This document shows, piece by piece, positions 40,209-46,619 of a DNA stretch of 46,619 nt; positions within the stretch are counted from its first letter, which is position 1, and the number at the start of each line of letters is the position of its first letter. This DNA is from Terrisporobacter mayombei (GTDB lineage: Bacteria; Bacillota; Clostridia; Peptostreptococcales; Peptostreptococcaceae): assembly GCF_020748465.1 (NCBI RefSeq), contig NZ_JAHZMP010000011.1:1-46619 (forward strand), in the 5' to 3' direction. Under the pieces are notes generated by a model. The model was not told the origin of the DNA. It did not search any database and saw only the letters and a list, made by a program, of their open reading frames with translations. A program made the translations under genes and the position numbers.

Positions 40209-40430
40209 ATGTCAGATGACGCATTACAAGAGGTAAGAGAAAGACTCATTAAAATAGAAGTACTTTTAGAAAATATGTCACAAAATAATGACTTAAAATT
40301 AGAAACAGTTGAAGAAAAAATAAAAGTGGCAAACAATAGAATATCAGATTTGGAAAATTCAAATACATGGTTATGGAGAGCAATAGCTGGAGCTTTAATA
40401 AGTTCGGTTATTGCTTTTTTAATTAAATAA
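40209..40430 (+). CDS. xhlA: XhlA-type hemolysin/holin accessory protein
   Basis: 73 residues. The N-terminal amphipathic coiled coil (LQEVRERLIKIEVLLENMSQ ... ANNRISDLENSNTWLWRAIA) ends in one membrane helix (GALISSVIAFLIK), the XhlA layout. XhlA works with holin in PBSX-type lysis. GTGAGGTATTT precedes ATG. The holin and amidase follow directly. Confidence 0.85.
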   Translation: MSDDALQEVRERLIKIEVLLENMSQNNDLKLETVEEKIKVANNRISDLENSNTWLWRAIAGALISSVIAFLIK

Positions 40431-40451
40431 ATAAAATTTGGAGGTATGGTT

Positions 40452-40715
40452 ATGGATTTAACTTTTTTAAATGATTATGTGGTGTTAGTTATAGTTGGTA
40501 TATGTTTATGTATTGGGTATGTATTAAAGAATAGTTTTCCTTCATTAGATAATAAGTACATACCACTTATAATGGCAGTACTTGGTGTTGTTCTTAATGT
40601 TTGGATAGTTAAGGATATTAGTCCAGATGTATTACTAGCTGGAATGTTTAGTGGTCTTGCGAGTACAGGATTCCATCAATTATTTGTTAGTTTAATTAAT
40701 AAGGAGGATAAATAA
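40452..40715 (+). CDS. Phage holin
   Basis: 87 residues with three hydrophobic stretches (about 8-25, YVVLVIVGICLCIGYV; 37-52, YIPLIMAVLGVVLNVW; 60-78, LLAGMFSGLASTGFHQLFVS). They match the phage_holin_5-like family of Clostridium phages. It permeabilises the membrane to release the amidase. ATG 40452 is preferred to ATG 40446, which lies one base from GGAGG. Confidence 0.88.
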   Translation: MDLTFLNDYVVLVIVGICLCIGYVLKNSFPSLDNKYIPLIMAVLGVVLNVWIVKDISPDVLLAGMFSGLASTGFHQLFVSLINKEDK

Positions 40716-40717
40716 TT

Positions 40718-41602
40718 ATGGCTAAATATTTAGTAGGAATAGATGCCGGTCATGGAATGAATACAGAAGGTAAGAGAACACCTGTATTAACAGAAGATTT
40801 GTACATAGACGGAAAATTAGTTAAGAAAAAAGGGCAATGTATACATGAGTTTGAATGGAACATAGGAGTTAGTGAGTATCTAGCAAAAGCCCTAGAAAGA
40901 TGTGGAATAGATTATATATATTTGATGGATAAAGACAGTTCTACTGATACTCCACTCTCAACTAGGGCAAGCAAGGCTAATAAAACTAAATGCGATATAG
41001 TTGTTTCAGACCATTATAATGCTTTTGGTGGTTGTTCATCATTTCTAGATAGAAAAGGTGGATTGTTAGTACTAAGAACTCAAAACTGTTCATCTAAGAG
41101 TATTAAGTTAGGAGAATTGGTTGCTAATCAATTAGAAGAAGATATTGATTATGGTTATTCTTATGGACTTAGAAAAGATGTTGATATAAGTGGTTTTACC
41201 CTTGGTATACTTAGACAAACAAATATGCCTGCTATACTTATAGAATATGGATTTATGGATGTATTAAAAGAGGCTAAGTTAATGCTAGATGCTAAGTATC
41301 AAAAAAAATGTGCTGAATCAGTTTGTAAAGCTATATGCAAGTATTTTGGAGTTGCTTACAAGAAAGAAAGTACACCTACCACATCTAATAAAACTAAATT
41401 TAAAATAAAAGTATTGTCTAATACTCTAAATGTAAGAAAAATAGCTGACTGGAATACAGATCCTGTGACTAAAGTAAAAAAAGGACAATGGCTAGAAGTA
41501 GTTGCAGAGGTTGATGCTAAAAATGGGAAAACAAATATGTATAAACTTGAAAGTGGATTGTACATAACAACTAGCCCTAAGTATGTTGAAATTGTAAAAT
41601 AA
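40718..41602 (+). CDS. N-acetylmuramoyl-L-alanine amidase endolysin (Amidase_3 + SH3b)
   Basis: 294 residues. Amidase_3 domain with zinc ligands H12 (DAGHG), E44 (HEFEWN), H99 (SDHYNA) and catalytic Glu in ILIEYGFMD (about 181). A linker (STPTTSNK) leads to a C-terminal SH3b wall-binding domain (LNVRKIADWNTDPVTKVKKG). It cuts the amide bond between MurNAc and L-Ala for host lysis. AAGGAGGATAAATAATT is the ribosome site; a bidirectional terminator follows. Confidence 0.95.
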   Translation: MAKYLVGIDAGHGMNTEGKRTPVLTEDLYIDGKLVKKKGQCIHEFEWNIGVSEYLAKALERCGIDYIYLMDKDSSTDTPLSTRASKANKTKCDIVVSDHYNAFGGCSSFLDRKGGLLVLRTQNCSSKSIKLGELVANQLEEDIDYGYSYGLRKDVDISGFTLGILRQTNMPAILIEYGFMDVLKEAKLMLDAKYQKKCAESVCKAICKYFGVAYKKESTPTTSNKTKFKIKVLSNTLNVRKIADWNTDPVTKVKKGQWLEVVAEVDAKNGKTNMYKLESGLYITTSPKYVEIVK

Positions 41603-41604
41603 AT

Positions 41605-41648
41605 AAAAAGTGCTAGGGAAAATTAATCCTCTAGCACTTTTTATTTTT
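41605..41648 (+). terminator. Bidirectional terminator after endolysin
   Basis: AAAAAGTGCTAG (41605-41616) pairs with CTAGCACTTTTT (41631-41642). It ends late transcription and also serves leftward transcripts from the accessory region. Confidence 0.88.
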
Positions 41649-41831
41649 TATTTCGTTATTTTTTAAAATTAATAAAACCTCTCTATCATCTTCTGTTATA
41701 CCTAAATCTTTAATCCAAGTAGTTGGTATAGTAATTCTATTTGTAATTGCATTTCATCTAGCAGTACCACCACTTTTAGAATAAATAATCTTCGCTTTTC
41801 TCTCTTTTATTGTTTTTGTTCTCGCTTTCAC
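41631..41831 (-). pseudogene. AbrB-family transition regulator, broken by TGA
   Basis: On the minus strand an open frame from GTG 41831 reads KARTKTIKERKAKIIYSKSG, GTAR, TGA (41756-41754), then NAITNRITIPTTWIKDLGIT and EDDREVLLILKNNE. This is an AbrB/SpoVT-type swapped-hairpin DNA-binding protein, whose usual Gly (GGA) after AR is replaced by TGA. No ribosome site is visible before the GTG. Nonsense mutation; it lies downstream of the CPBP protease gene on the same strand. Confidence 0.65.
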
Positions 41832-41844
41832 TATATATTTGTTT

Positions 41845-42456
41845 TTAAACACTCAACGCAATAATATCAACTAAAACATGAGTTATCCATGATCCCCACA
41901 CACTTTTTCCTGTGATCAAATAAATATAGTTAAAAATCAAACGAGCTACACCTTGTAATAACAAAACATGAACTAAAGTAGAAAATACTGATCCATCCCA
42001 ATATACAAAAACATGCATCAATCCAAAAATAAGTGCACTTAATAAGGTGCTATAAAATAGAGATAGTCCTTTGTTTTTAGCAGTTTCTAAAATACCTATT
42101 CCAAGTAATTCCTCTCCCATCAGCATAAAAGGAATTTTAAAAATTAAACTTCCCAATTTCCCTGAAGCTGGGTTAGCAGACCAAGAGAAACCTAATTGTT
42201 TTGATAATAGTCCTATAACTATGCCTAAAACAAAATAGCTAATAACACCTAATGGAATCGCCCAAATTTTTTTAGGTAAAGAAAATGCACTTAATGCGTC
42301 TTGTTTAAAAACAAGCAACCAAGAAATCACACCACCTAAAAACAATCCCCACCATGACCAAGTAAAAGTAGATAATAACCAGAAGCCAGTTACTAAAAAA
42401 AATCCTCCTATCACTATATTTCGTTTACTAATAGATATACTCTCTAATGTATTCAT
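41845..42456 (-). CDS. CPBP-family intramembrane protease
   Basis: 203 residues, about six membrane helices. Abi/CPBP motifs: GEELLGIGIL (motif 1, the usual Arg replaced), FGLMHVFVYW (motif 2, His) and WITHVLVDIIAL (motif 4). Family members are CAAX-type glutamic proteases linked to bacteriocin immunity or maturation. AGAGGAGAAATTGAC precedes ATG. It is not a usual phage gene; probably cargo. It is preceded by a TATAAT (minus, 42491-42496) and a 13-bp palindrome. Confidence 0.85.
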   Translation of the reverse strand: MNTLESISISKRNIVIGGFFLVTGFWLLSTFTWSWWGLFLGGVISWLLVFKQDALSAFSLPKKIWAIPLGVISYFVLGIVIGLLSKQLGFSWSANPASGKLGSLIFKIPFMLMGEELLGIGILETAKNKGLSLFYSTLLSALIFGLMHVFVYWDGSVFSTLVHVLLLQGVARLIFNYIYLITGKSVWGSWITHVLVDIIALSV

Positions 42457-42490
42457 GTCAATTTCTCCTCTATATTGTTTTAGTAATTAT

Positions 42491-42514
42491 ATTATAATGC
42501 GATTCGTATCGAAT
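42491..42514 (-). promoter_or_regulatory. Promoter/operator of CPBP gene
   Basis: TATAAT on the minus strand (42491-42496) follows the palindrome ATTCG-TAT-CGAAT (42502-42514), which fills the spacer. A TetR/PadR-like or host regulator could act here. The -35 is poor. Confidence 0.45.
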
Positions 42515-42552
42515 TAAGTATGTTTTTATAAAATTTATTTAAAAAATTTTCT

Positions 42553-42588
42553 ACAAAAAAATAAGGTGGCTTTCCGAGGACCACCTTG
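42553..42588 (-). terminator. Leftward terminator upstream of CPBP gene
   Basis: AAGGTGG (42563-42569) pairs with CCACCTT (42581-42587) around an internal TCC/GGA. The A run at 42554-42561 gives a T run on the minus strand, so it insulates the CPBP gene from leftward transcripts. The rest of 42600-42700 shows nothing recognisable. Confidence 0.75.
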
Positions 42589-42706
42589 AATAAAAATAAG
42601 CGAAAGATACTATGGGATATTAGAATGTATGCATAAAACTGCTAGAGTATGTCTACAATATTAATAGCCATTAACTAATATGATTTTAAATTTTAAACTT
42701 TAAAAT

Positions 42707-42741
42707 GCTGGTAGGGAAATAGATCCTTACCAGCTTTTTTT
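42707..42741. terminator. Hairpin terminator at 3' end of 199-aa gene
   Basis: GCTGGTAGGGA (42707-42717) pairs with TCCTTACCAGC (42724-42734), followed by T7 on the plus strand. It sits immediately after the minus-strand gene stop and could act in both directions. Confidence 0.75.
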
Positions 42742-43339
42742 AACCAATTATGTGATTTTCAAATAATTCTTTGAAAGTGTCGCATTCAATATCTTGTTTA
42801 TATAGAGAATAGATATATTTAACATTAGATATGTTTTTAATCGTATTTTTATAATTTTCAATATTTTCATTAAGCTTAGAGTATGATTTTTGTAATTCAT
42901 TTAGATCATCACAATTGTTGAATGTATCCTCATAGTTTTCTTTATACACATGATTTCCATTCAATGCAATGTTATATTTCCAATACAACATTGAATCGTA
43001 TTCTGAAGAGTGTCTAATTTGTACAGTATCAAATATCTGATTTGGTTGTACTTCTATAGGGAACATAATCATTTCATCTTCTCCATCATAGAAATATTTT
43101 ATAATAGTATTAAATAATGTAAATACATATTTATTATCATTTGATAAAGTTGTAAAACCAGACTCCTCGAAAAAATTAATGGCATCATTTACACCTTTTT
43201 CTCTTAACTTAATCCAGTCATTTTCTTCAAGTTTATGTAGCTCTTCACCTATATTTAATAATTCGGTATATGCATTGATGCATTTTTCTTTATACTCCAC
43301 TAGAGTTTTATTTTTTCTAACTAGTTCTTTTACATCCAT
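42740..43339 (-). CDS. Unrecognised accessory protein (199 aa)
   Basis: Acidic, soluble protein: an N-terminal helical bundle (VRKNKTLVEYKEKCINAYTE, LLNIGEELHKLEENDWIKLR), a beta-rich middle (IIKYFYDGEDEMIMFPIEVQ, RHSSEYDSMLYWKYNIALNG) and a C-terminal coiled coil (SKLNENIENYKNTIKNISNV). No known family or catalytic motif. GGGAGAGATAACTTATT lies before ATG. It is monocistronic, flanked by terminators, and typical of cargo (morons) in prophages. Confidence 0.7.
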   Translation of the reverse strand: MDVKELVRKNKTLVEYKEKCINAYTELLNIGEELHKLEENDWIKLREKGVNDAINFFEESGFTTLSNDNKYVFTLFNTIIKYFYDGEDEMIMFPIEVQPNQIFDTVQIRHSSEYDSMLYWKYNIALNGNHVYKENYEDTFNNCDDLNELQKSYSKLNENIENYKNTIKNISNVKYIYSLYKQDIECDTFKELFENHIIG

Positions 43340-43555
43340 AATAAGTTATCTCTCCCATCTGACTTTTTTGAAAAAATACTTTCCAATATAAATGTAATCG
43401 AGATTAAAAGATAATACAATATAAAAATGTTTATAAAGGACAGGCAATTATGTGTGTAGCACTACATATAAATAAATTTAATGACTTTCTATTTAGATAA
43501 ATGGATTACACAAATACTAGTAGTAAGTATATAAAATTAATGTAAATATTTAAAA

Positions 43556-43594
43556 GAGCTAGCAGGAGGGTAATTTCCAGCTAGCTCTTTTTTT
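43556..43594. terminator. Hairpin terminator at 3' end of right-end lipoprotein
   Basis: GAGCTAGC (43556-43563) pairs perfectly with GCTAGCTC (43580-43587), followed by T7. The adjoining gap 43340-43555 is AT-rich with no convincing gene. Confidence 0.8.
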
Positions 43595-44081
43595 ATTGTT
43601 CTTTTACTTCATATTCACAAGTTTTATAAGTTACCATACCTTTGGATGTATCATCATCTTCATATTGTACAACTTCTACTTTATAAATTCCTGGTTCAGT
43701 AAAATCACCCTCTATATTTATTGTACCTTGGCAATCTTCAGTCAATTGTTCTTTAGTATTTAATATTCCATTAATATAAATATAAGATAATTTACTACCA
43801 TCAAAATTAGAAGCATCATAACCTATTTGAGACAATGAATCTGGTGCAAGGTATTCAACTGGTACATTACCGTTTTCAGTAGATCCACCAGCACATACAA
43901 TCATGAAACTACCCTTTCCTTTTTCTTTGTAGTCTCCTTCTTTTAAATCTCTAGTAACTTTGTTAGTTTCTTTTTTAGTACTATCAGTATCGCTATCGCT
44001 ATTATTAGTTGGAGAATTATTGCAAGCAACAAGGCCAATAGAAAGTAATGACACTAAAAGTAAGCTTAATATTCTTTTCAT
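43593..44081 (-). CDS. Lipoprotein (right-end moron)
   Basis: 162 residues from ATG 44081, chosen because AAGGGGG lies nine bases upstream; an earlier ATG at 44117 adds 12 residues with no signal value. Signal peptide MKRILSLLLVSLLSIGLVA with lipobox LVAC (C20), then an Asn/Ser/Asp/Lys linker (21-45) and a beta-sandwich (GSFMIVCAGGS, SYIYINGILNTKEQL, GIYKVEVVQYE). Similar in architecture to the moron at 29.1 kb but not in sequence. Surface protein of the lysogen; role unknown. Confidence 0.8.
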   Translation of the reverse strand: MKRILSLLLVSLLSIGLVACNNSPTNNSDSDTDSTKKETNKVTRDLKEGDYKEKGKGSFMIVCAGGSTENGNVPVEYLAPDSLSQIGYDASNFDGSKLSYIYINGILNTKEQLTEDCQGTINIEGDFTEPGIYKVEVVQYEDDDTSKGMVTYKTCEYEVKEQ

Positions 44082-44237
44082 TGTACAACCCCCTTTTATA
44101 TTTACATAGTAACACATTTTAATACCCTCCTAGAGAATTTATATGCACGATAAATTAAAAAGTTCAAAAAATAAATATTTTATTATAAAAAAGAGTAAAC
44201 AAATTATAATATAGGAATATAATATCTTAAAAAAAGA

Positions 44238-44337
44238 TATTCGCTTTAGGTATTCGCTAGGGTATTCGTTTGATACGTATATGTATAAAAATTATAAATT
44301 ATTAAAATAGCTTTATCCAATACTATCTGTGCGAATA
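44238..44337. repeat. TATTCG iteron cluster upstream of FtsK-like gene
   Basis: TATTCGC at 44238 and 44251 and TATTCGT at 44263 are direct repeats at 12-13 base spacing with shared AGG spacers. An inverted GCGAATA is at 44331-44337. AT-rich DNA lies between. This fills the 309-base gap between the divergent lipoprotein and FtsK-like genes; it may be an operator, or the origin of the replication-relaxation module. Confidence 0.5.
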
Positions 44338-44390
44338 GGTGCTTTAAGTTAATATCTATATTTATTAATATAAAAAGGGGGTATTTTACT

Positions 44391-45611
44391 ATGAGCAATA
44401 ACATGTTGCAACCTATGTTTGATTTAGTATGGGACAGTGGAGTTATATTTTTAAAATGGTTGTTTGATGGATGGATAGTAGAAAAAAAAGATTTAAATAA
44501 ATTTTTTAAAAGTGCAGGATTAAAAAACAGAAATGAAGAGTATCCAGAGGTAAGGAAACAGATGGGAGATAAATATTTAGTAAATATTCCTGTATCATTA
44601 AATTTAGATGATTTTAAAAGGTATCAAAATGCATTAGAAATATATTTACAAAATAAAATAAACATGAGTTTAAGTGGAAATTTCATTATGATAGAGCCTA
44701 GATATGAATTAAAGGAATTGATAAAATATAAGATTCCTAAAAAAACATCTGATAGTATAAAATTCCCTATAGGTGAGAGTGAAAATAAAACGATGGTTCT
44801 AGATTTAAAAGAAAATCCACATTCATACATCGTTGGAACTACTGGTAGTGGTAAAAGTGTTATGACAAAAGTCATATTAACAAGTATAGTGAGTTTATAT
44901 AAAGTTGCAGAGTTAGAGTTATATTTATGTGATTTAAAAATGGTAGAATTAAATCTATTTAGAAATATAGAACATACGAAAAAATTTGTTTATACAGTTG
45001 AAGATACTACACAAGTAATAGCAGATTTATTAGAAGAAACAAAGAAAAGATACGATCTATTTATGCAAAACGAAGTTACTAATATATTTGAATATAATAA
45101 ATTACCTGGGGTTAGAAGATTAAAATATCAGGTACTATATGTAGAAGAGATAGTACTATTGCTGGAAGATAAAAAGAAAAGTGCTATGAAGCTTTTAAAA
45201 CAATTAATTGCAATCAGTAGGGCAAGTGGATTATATGTTTTCCTTACAACTCAAAGACCAGATAATACAGTTATAGATAACGTTGTTAAAGCAAATATAA
45301 ATAATAGAATTGTACTAAAATGTGAAGACAGTAAAAATAGTGTAGTTGCATTGGACCAAGAAGGAGCAGAGAATCTAAAAGGTAATGGTCATGGTTTTTT
45401 AAAAAATGGAAGCAATATAGAAGAATTTCAAGGATATTTTATAGAAGATGAAAAAGTGAAGGAATATACAAATAAATTTAAGAAAGTAGAAAATGCAGAA
45501 ATAAAAGTTAAGTCTATAGGAATGAAAAATAAAGCTACTAAAACTAACGAAGAAATAAAGGAAGATTTAAGCAACAATATAGAAGATTTATCTTTTTTAG
45601 ATAATTTGTAG
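44391..45611 (+). CDS. FtsK/SpoIIIE-type DNA translocase
   Basis: 406 residues. A short N-terminal hydrophobic segment (VWDSGVIFLKWLFDGWIV), then a RecA-like motor: Walker A VGTTGSGKS (148-156), LCDLKMVELNLFR, Walker B LYVEEIVLLLE (about 245) and SRASGLYVFLTTQRP. The C-terminal tail is Lys/Glu-rich. No gamma domain. Such proteins pump DNA in plasmids, ICEs (TcpA/Orf21 type) and some phage-plasmids. It is coupled to a replication-relaxation gene six bases downstream. AAAAAGGGGGTATTTTACT precedes ATG. Confidence 0.88.
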   Translation: MSNNMLQPMFDLVWDSGVIFLKWLFDGWIVEKKDLNKFFKSAGLKNRNEEYPEVRKQMGDKYLVNIPVSLNLDDFKRYQNALEIYLQNKINMSLSGNFIMIEPRYELKELIKYKIPKKTSDSIKFPIGESENKTMVLDLKENPHSYIVGTTGSGKSVMTKVILTSIVSLYKVAELELYLCDLKMVELNLFRNIEHTKKFVYTVEDTTQVIADLLEETKKRYDLFMQNEVTNIFEYNKLPGVRRLKYQVLYVEEIVLLLEDKKKSAMKLLKQLIAISRASGLYVFLTTQRPDNTVIDNVVKANINNRIVLKCEDSKNSVVALDQEGAENLKGNGHGFLKNGSNIEEFQGYFIEDEKVKEYTNKFKKVENAEIKVKSIGMKNKATKTNEEIKEDLSNNIEDLSFLDNL

Positions 45612-45623
45612 GGGGTTATGACT

Positions 45624-46175
45624 ATGTTAATAACTAAAAGGGATGAAGAAATAAAAGACTTTTTAAAGGAAGTTGAAGTAGCAGATACAGAAACAATAAG
45701 TATATTATTTTTTAATAATAGTATTAGGAGATGTCAACAAAGGTTAAAGATATTAGTAGATAACAATTATATAAAGTGCTTTAGAGATAATGTTAAGAAT
45801 AGTAATATTTTCTATATAAGGAGAAAACCAAAGTCATGGATGCATAAGATAGTATTTAGTAGATTATTAGGAAAATTAAGTTTACAAGATATTGAAATAT
45901 TGAAGTATAGAACACCTTTGAAGGTTGGAAAGATAATAGCAGATGGATTTATAGCTATAAATATGAAAGGGGTAAATAAAATATATTTAGTGGAAGTTGA
46001 AAGGACTAAAAACTTTGATTTAGAAAAATATATAGATTTCTATTATAGTAGAGGATATAAAAATTTATTTCCGGTCATGCCATCCATATTATGTATTACA
46101 GATAAGAAAATAAAATATCATGAAAAATTAGATATAAAGAAATGCAATTTAGATCTTAGAAATTTAAATTTGTAA
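45624..46175 (+). CDS. Replication-relaxation family protein
   Basis: 183 residues. N-terminal winged helix (LITKRDEEIKDFLKEVEVAD, TETISILFFNNSIRRCQQRL), then the family core PLKVGKIIADGFIAINMKG with KIYLVEVERTKNFDLEKYI, a nuclease-like E-x-E arrangement. Family PF13814 occurs on clostridial plasmids and integrative elements beside FtsK-like motors. ATG 45624 is preferred to 45618 by spacing from GGGGG. It may initiate or process DNA for the TATTCG cluster upstream (inference). Confidence 0.8.
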   Translation: MLITKRDEEIKDFLKEVEVADTETISILFFNNSIRRCQQRLKILVDNNYIKCFRDNVKNSNIFYIRRKPKSWMHKIVFSRLLGKLSLQDIEILKYRTPLKVGKIIADGFIAINMKGVNKIYLVEVERTKNFDLEKYIDFYYSRGYKNLFPVMPSILCITDKKIKYHEKLDIKKCNLDLRNLNL

Positions 46176-46203
46176 AGAGTAAGTATAAACTTACTCTTTT
46201 TTT
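46176..46203. terminator. Convergent terminator
   Basis: AGAGTAAGT (46176-46184), loop ATAA, ACTTACTCT (46189-46197), T7. Serves both the plus-strand replication-relaxation gene and the facing XRE gene, whose stop codon lies in the stem. Confidence 0.88.
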
Positions 46204-46391
46204 ATTTCAACAATATCTTCTATATCACAGTCGAGAAGAAAACAAATTTTTTCTAATGTTGATACAGTAACAGATTCATTTTTACTTAATTTAGCAAGAG
46301 TAGTTGAACTAAGATTTGCTTGAATTCTTAATTGAGTTTTATTCATGTTTTTATCAATTAAGAGTTTCCAAAGTTTATTATAAGAAATCAT
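46191..46391 (-). CDS. Small Cro/CI-type HTH regulator (66 aa)
   Basis: A single XRE domain of the HTH_26/YozG type: NKTQLRIQANLSSTTLAKLS, then VSTLEKICFLLDCDIEDIVE. AAAAAAGGAGATATTGC lies upstream. Probably regulates the right-end module (FtsK pair or itself) independently of the main CI switch. Confidence 0.85.
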   Translation of the reverse strand: MISYNKLWKLLIDKNMNKTQLRIQANLSSTTLAKLSKNESVTVSTLEKICFLLDCDIEDIVEIKKE

Positions 46392-46454
46392 ACTATAGCA
46401 ATATCTCCTTTTTTATTTAATTGTAGCATATAAAGTTATATTCTGATTTATACT

Positions 46455-46484
46455 AAAAAAAGACTAGGAAGTATATCCTAGTCC
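46455..46484 (-). terminator. Leftward terminator next to attR
   Basis: GACTAGGA (46462-46469) and TCCTAGTC (46476-46483) form an 8-bp stem. The A7 run at 46455-46461 supplies U7 for leftward RNA. Integrated, it blocks host transcripts entering the prophage. In the circular form it becomes the first terminator after int. Confidence 0.75.
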
Positions 46485-46506
46485 GTGAATTTTGTTGATT
46501 AAACTG

Positions 46507-46532
46507 TGTATAACTTATTTGTACTGACAAAA
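46507..46532 (+). repeat. 26-bp inverted repeat near attR (matches 1301-1326)
   Basis: Exact reverse complement of the stretch upstream of int; contains ACTGACA at 46523-46529. A second ACTGACA follows at 46534-46540. About 65 bases inside attR, this is a likely right-arm integrase or accessory-factor site. Confidence 0.6.
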
Positions 46533-46599
46533 AACTGACATTATATAAAATATAAAGTTTAGAAATGTTGCAAATACTAGTTTTATTTTTTTGTATTAG

Positions 46600-46619
46600 T
46601 TAAGGTATAATTAAGAAAA
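46600..46619. repeat. attR: attR core (right copy of 20-bp terminal direct repeat)
   Basis: Exact copy of bases 1-20 in the same orientation. It has arm-type repeats on its inner side and defines the right prophage end. Confidence 0.75.

Noticed and set aside
40098..41831. TGA recoding (Trp or Sec) because two small genes contain an in-frame TGA
   Set aside because: One TGA falls at a probable Trp position and the other at a Gly position, both genes otherwise use TGG for Trp, and all large genes end normally with TAA/TAG/TGA. Independent nonsense mutations are simpler.
43450..43500. 16-codon ORF with AAGGACAGG upstream
   Set aside because: Very short, unrecognised and isolated in an AT-rich gap; not supportable.
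1..46619. tRNA or rRNA genes
   Set aside because: No cloverleaf with a GGTTC-type T arm and no rRNA motifs were noticed; the region is uniformly phage-like.

Overview
The window is a complete, AT-rich (about 70% A+T by eye) temperate siphophage-type genome of a low-GC Firmicute. Codon use, purine-rich Shine-Dalgarno sites and gene families point to Clostridium in the broad sense. The first 20 bases (TTAAGGTATAATTAAGAAAA) are repeated exactly as the last 20. With a tyrosine integrase at the left end, this reads as an integrated prophage cut at its att core repeats (attL at 1-20, attR at 46600-46619). A circular episome with a short assembly overlap is the alternative.

Layout. (1) 1-2700, lysogeny: integrase, ImmA-like peptidase and CI-like repressor on the minus strand, facing a Cro-like gene across three CTTGCA-type operators. 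(2) 2715-17272, early region, plus strand: HTH/excisionase-like protein, SNF2 helicase split by a small insertion, small Cys-rich proteins, VRR-NUC nuclease, a RecB/Cas4-like nuclease fused to a RecA-like ATPase (apparently with an ATT start), DUF669 protein, an HNH homing-type endonuclease, a HARP-like plus HD fusion, family B DNA polymerase, dATP/dGTP diphosphohydrolase-like protein, YopX protein and a D5-type primase-helicase. (3) 17273-17618: about ten 12-bp iterons, a likely replication origin, then a probable late regulator. (4) 18194-21130, packaging: small and large terminase, separated by a serine resolvase gene preceded by perfect palindromes. (5) 21145-29038, head and tail assembly: portal, MuF minor head protein with a C-terminal HELGH zincin domain, scaffold, capsid, connectors, tail tube and tail chaperones. 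(6) 29142-39220, tail: a lipoprotein moron with its own extended -10 promoter and terminator, a Com-like zinc finger, tape measure, Dit with SH3b domains, NlpC/P60 tail lysin and an S74-terminated fibre. (7) 39373-41602, lysis: small membrane proteins, XhlA, holin, amidase. (8) 41631-46391, accessory right end: a broken AbrB gene, CPBP protease, an unrecognised protein, a lipoprotein, and an FtsK-like/replication-relaxation pair behind its own iteron cluster, then a small Cro/CI regulator.

How it fits together. The CI/ImmA/Cro switch controls rightward early transcription. The early genes supply a self-contained replication set (primase-helicase, PolB, SNF2 helicase, recombination nuclease/ATPase) that probably fires at the iterons at 17.3-17.6 kb. 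The regulator at 17.6 kb probably turns on the late operon. Integrase arm-type sites (ACTGACA repeats plus a 26-bp inverted repeat) flank both att ends. The FtsK/replication-relaxation pair next to attR looks like a plasmid- or integrative-element-type maintenance module that typical siphophages lack.

Most unusual points: the resolvase with palindromic sites inside the packaging module; two origin-like iteron clusters; probable non-AUG starts on two replication genes; the split helicase; the MuF-metallopeptidase fusion; and the lipoprotein moron beside the tape measure gene. No tRNA, rRNA or CRISPR array was seen. Database searches were not possible, so all family names come from motif recognition.
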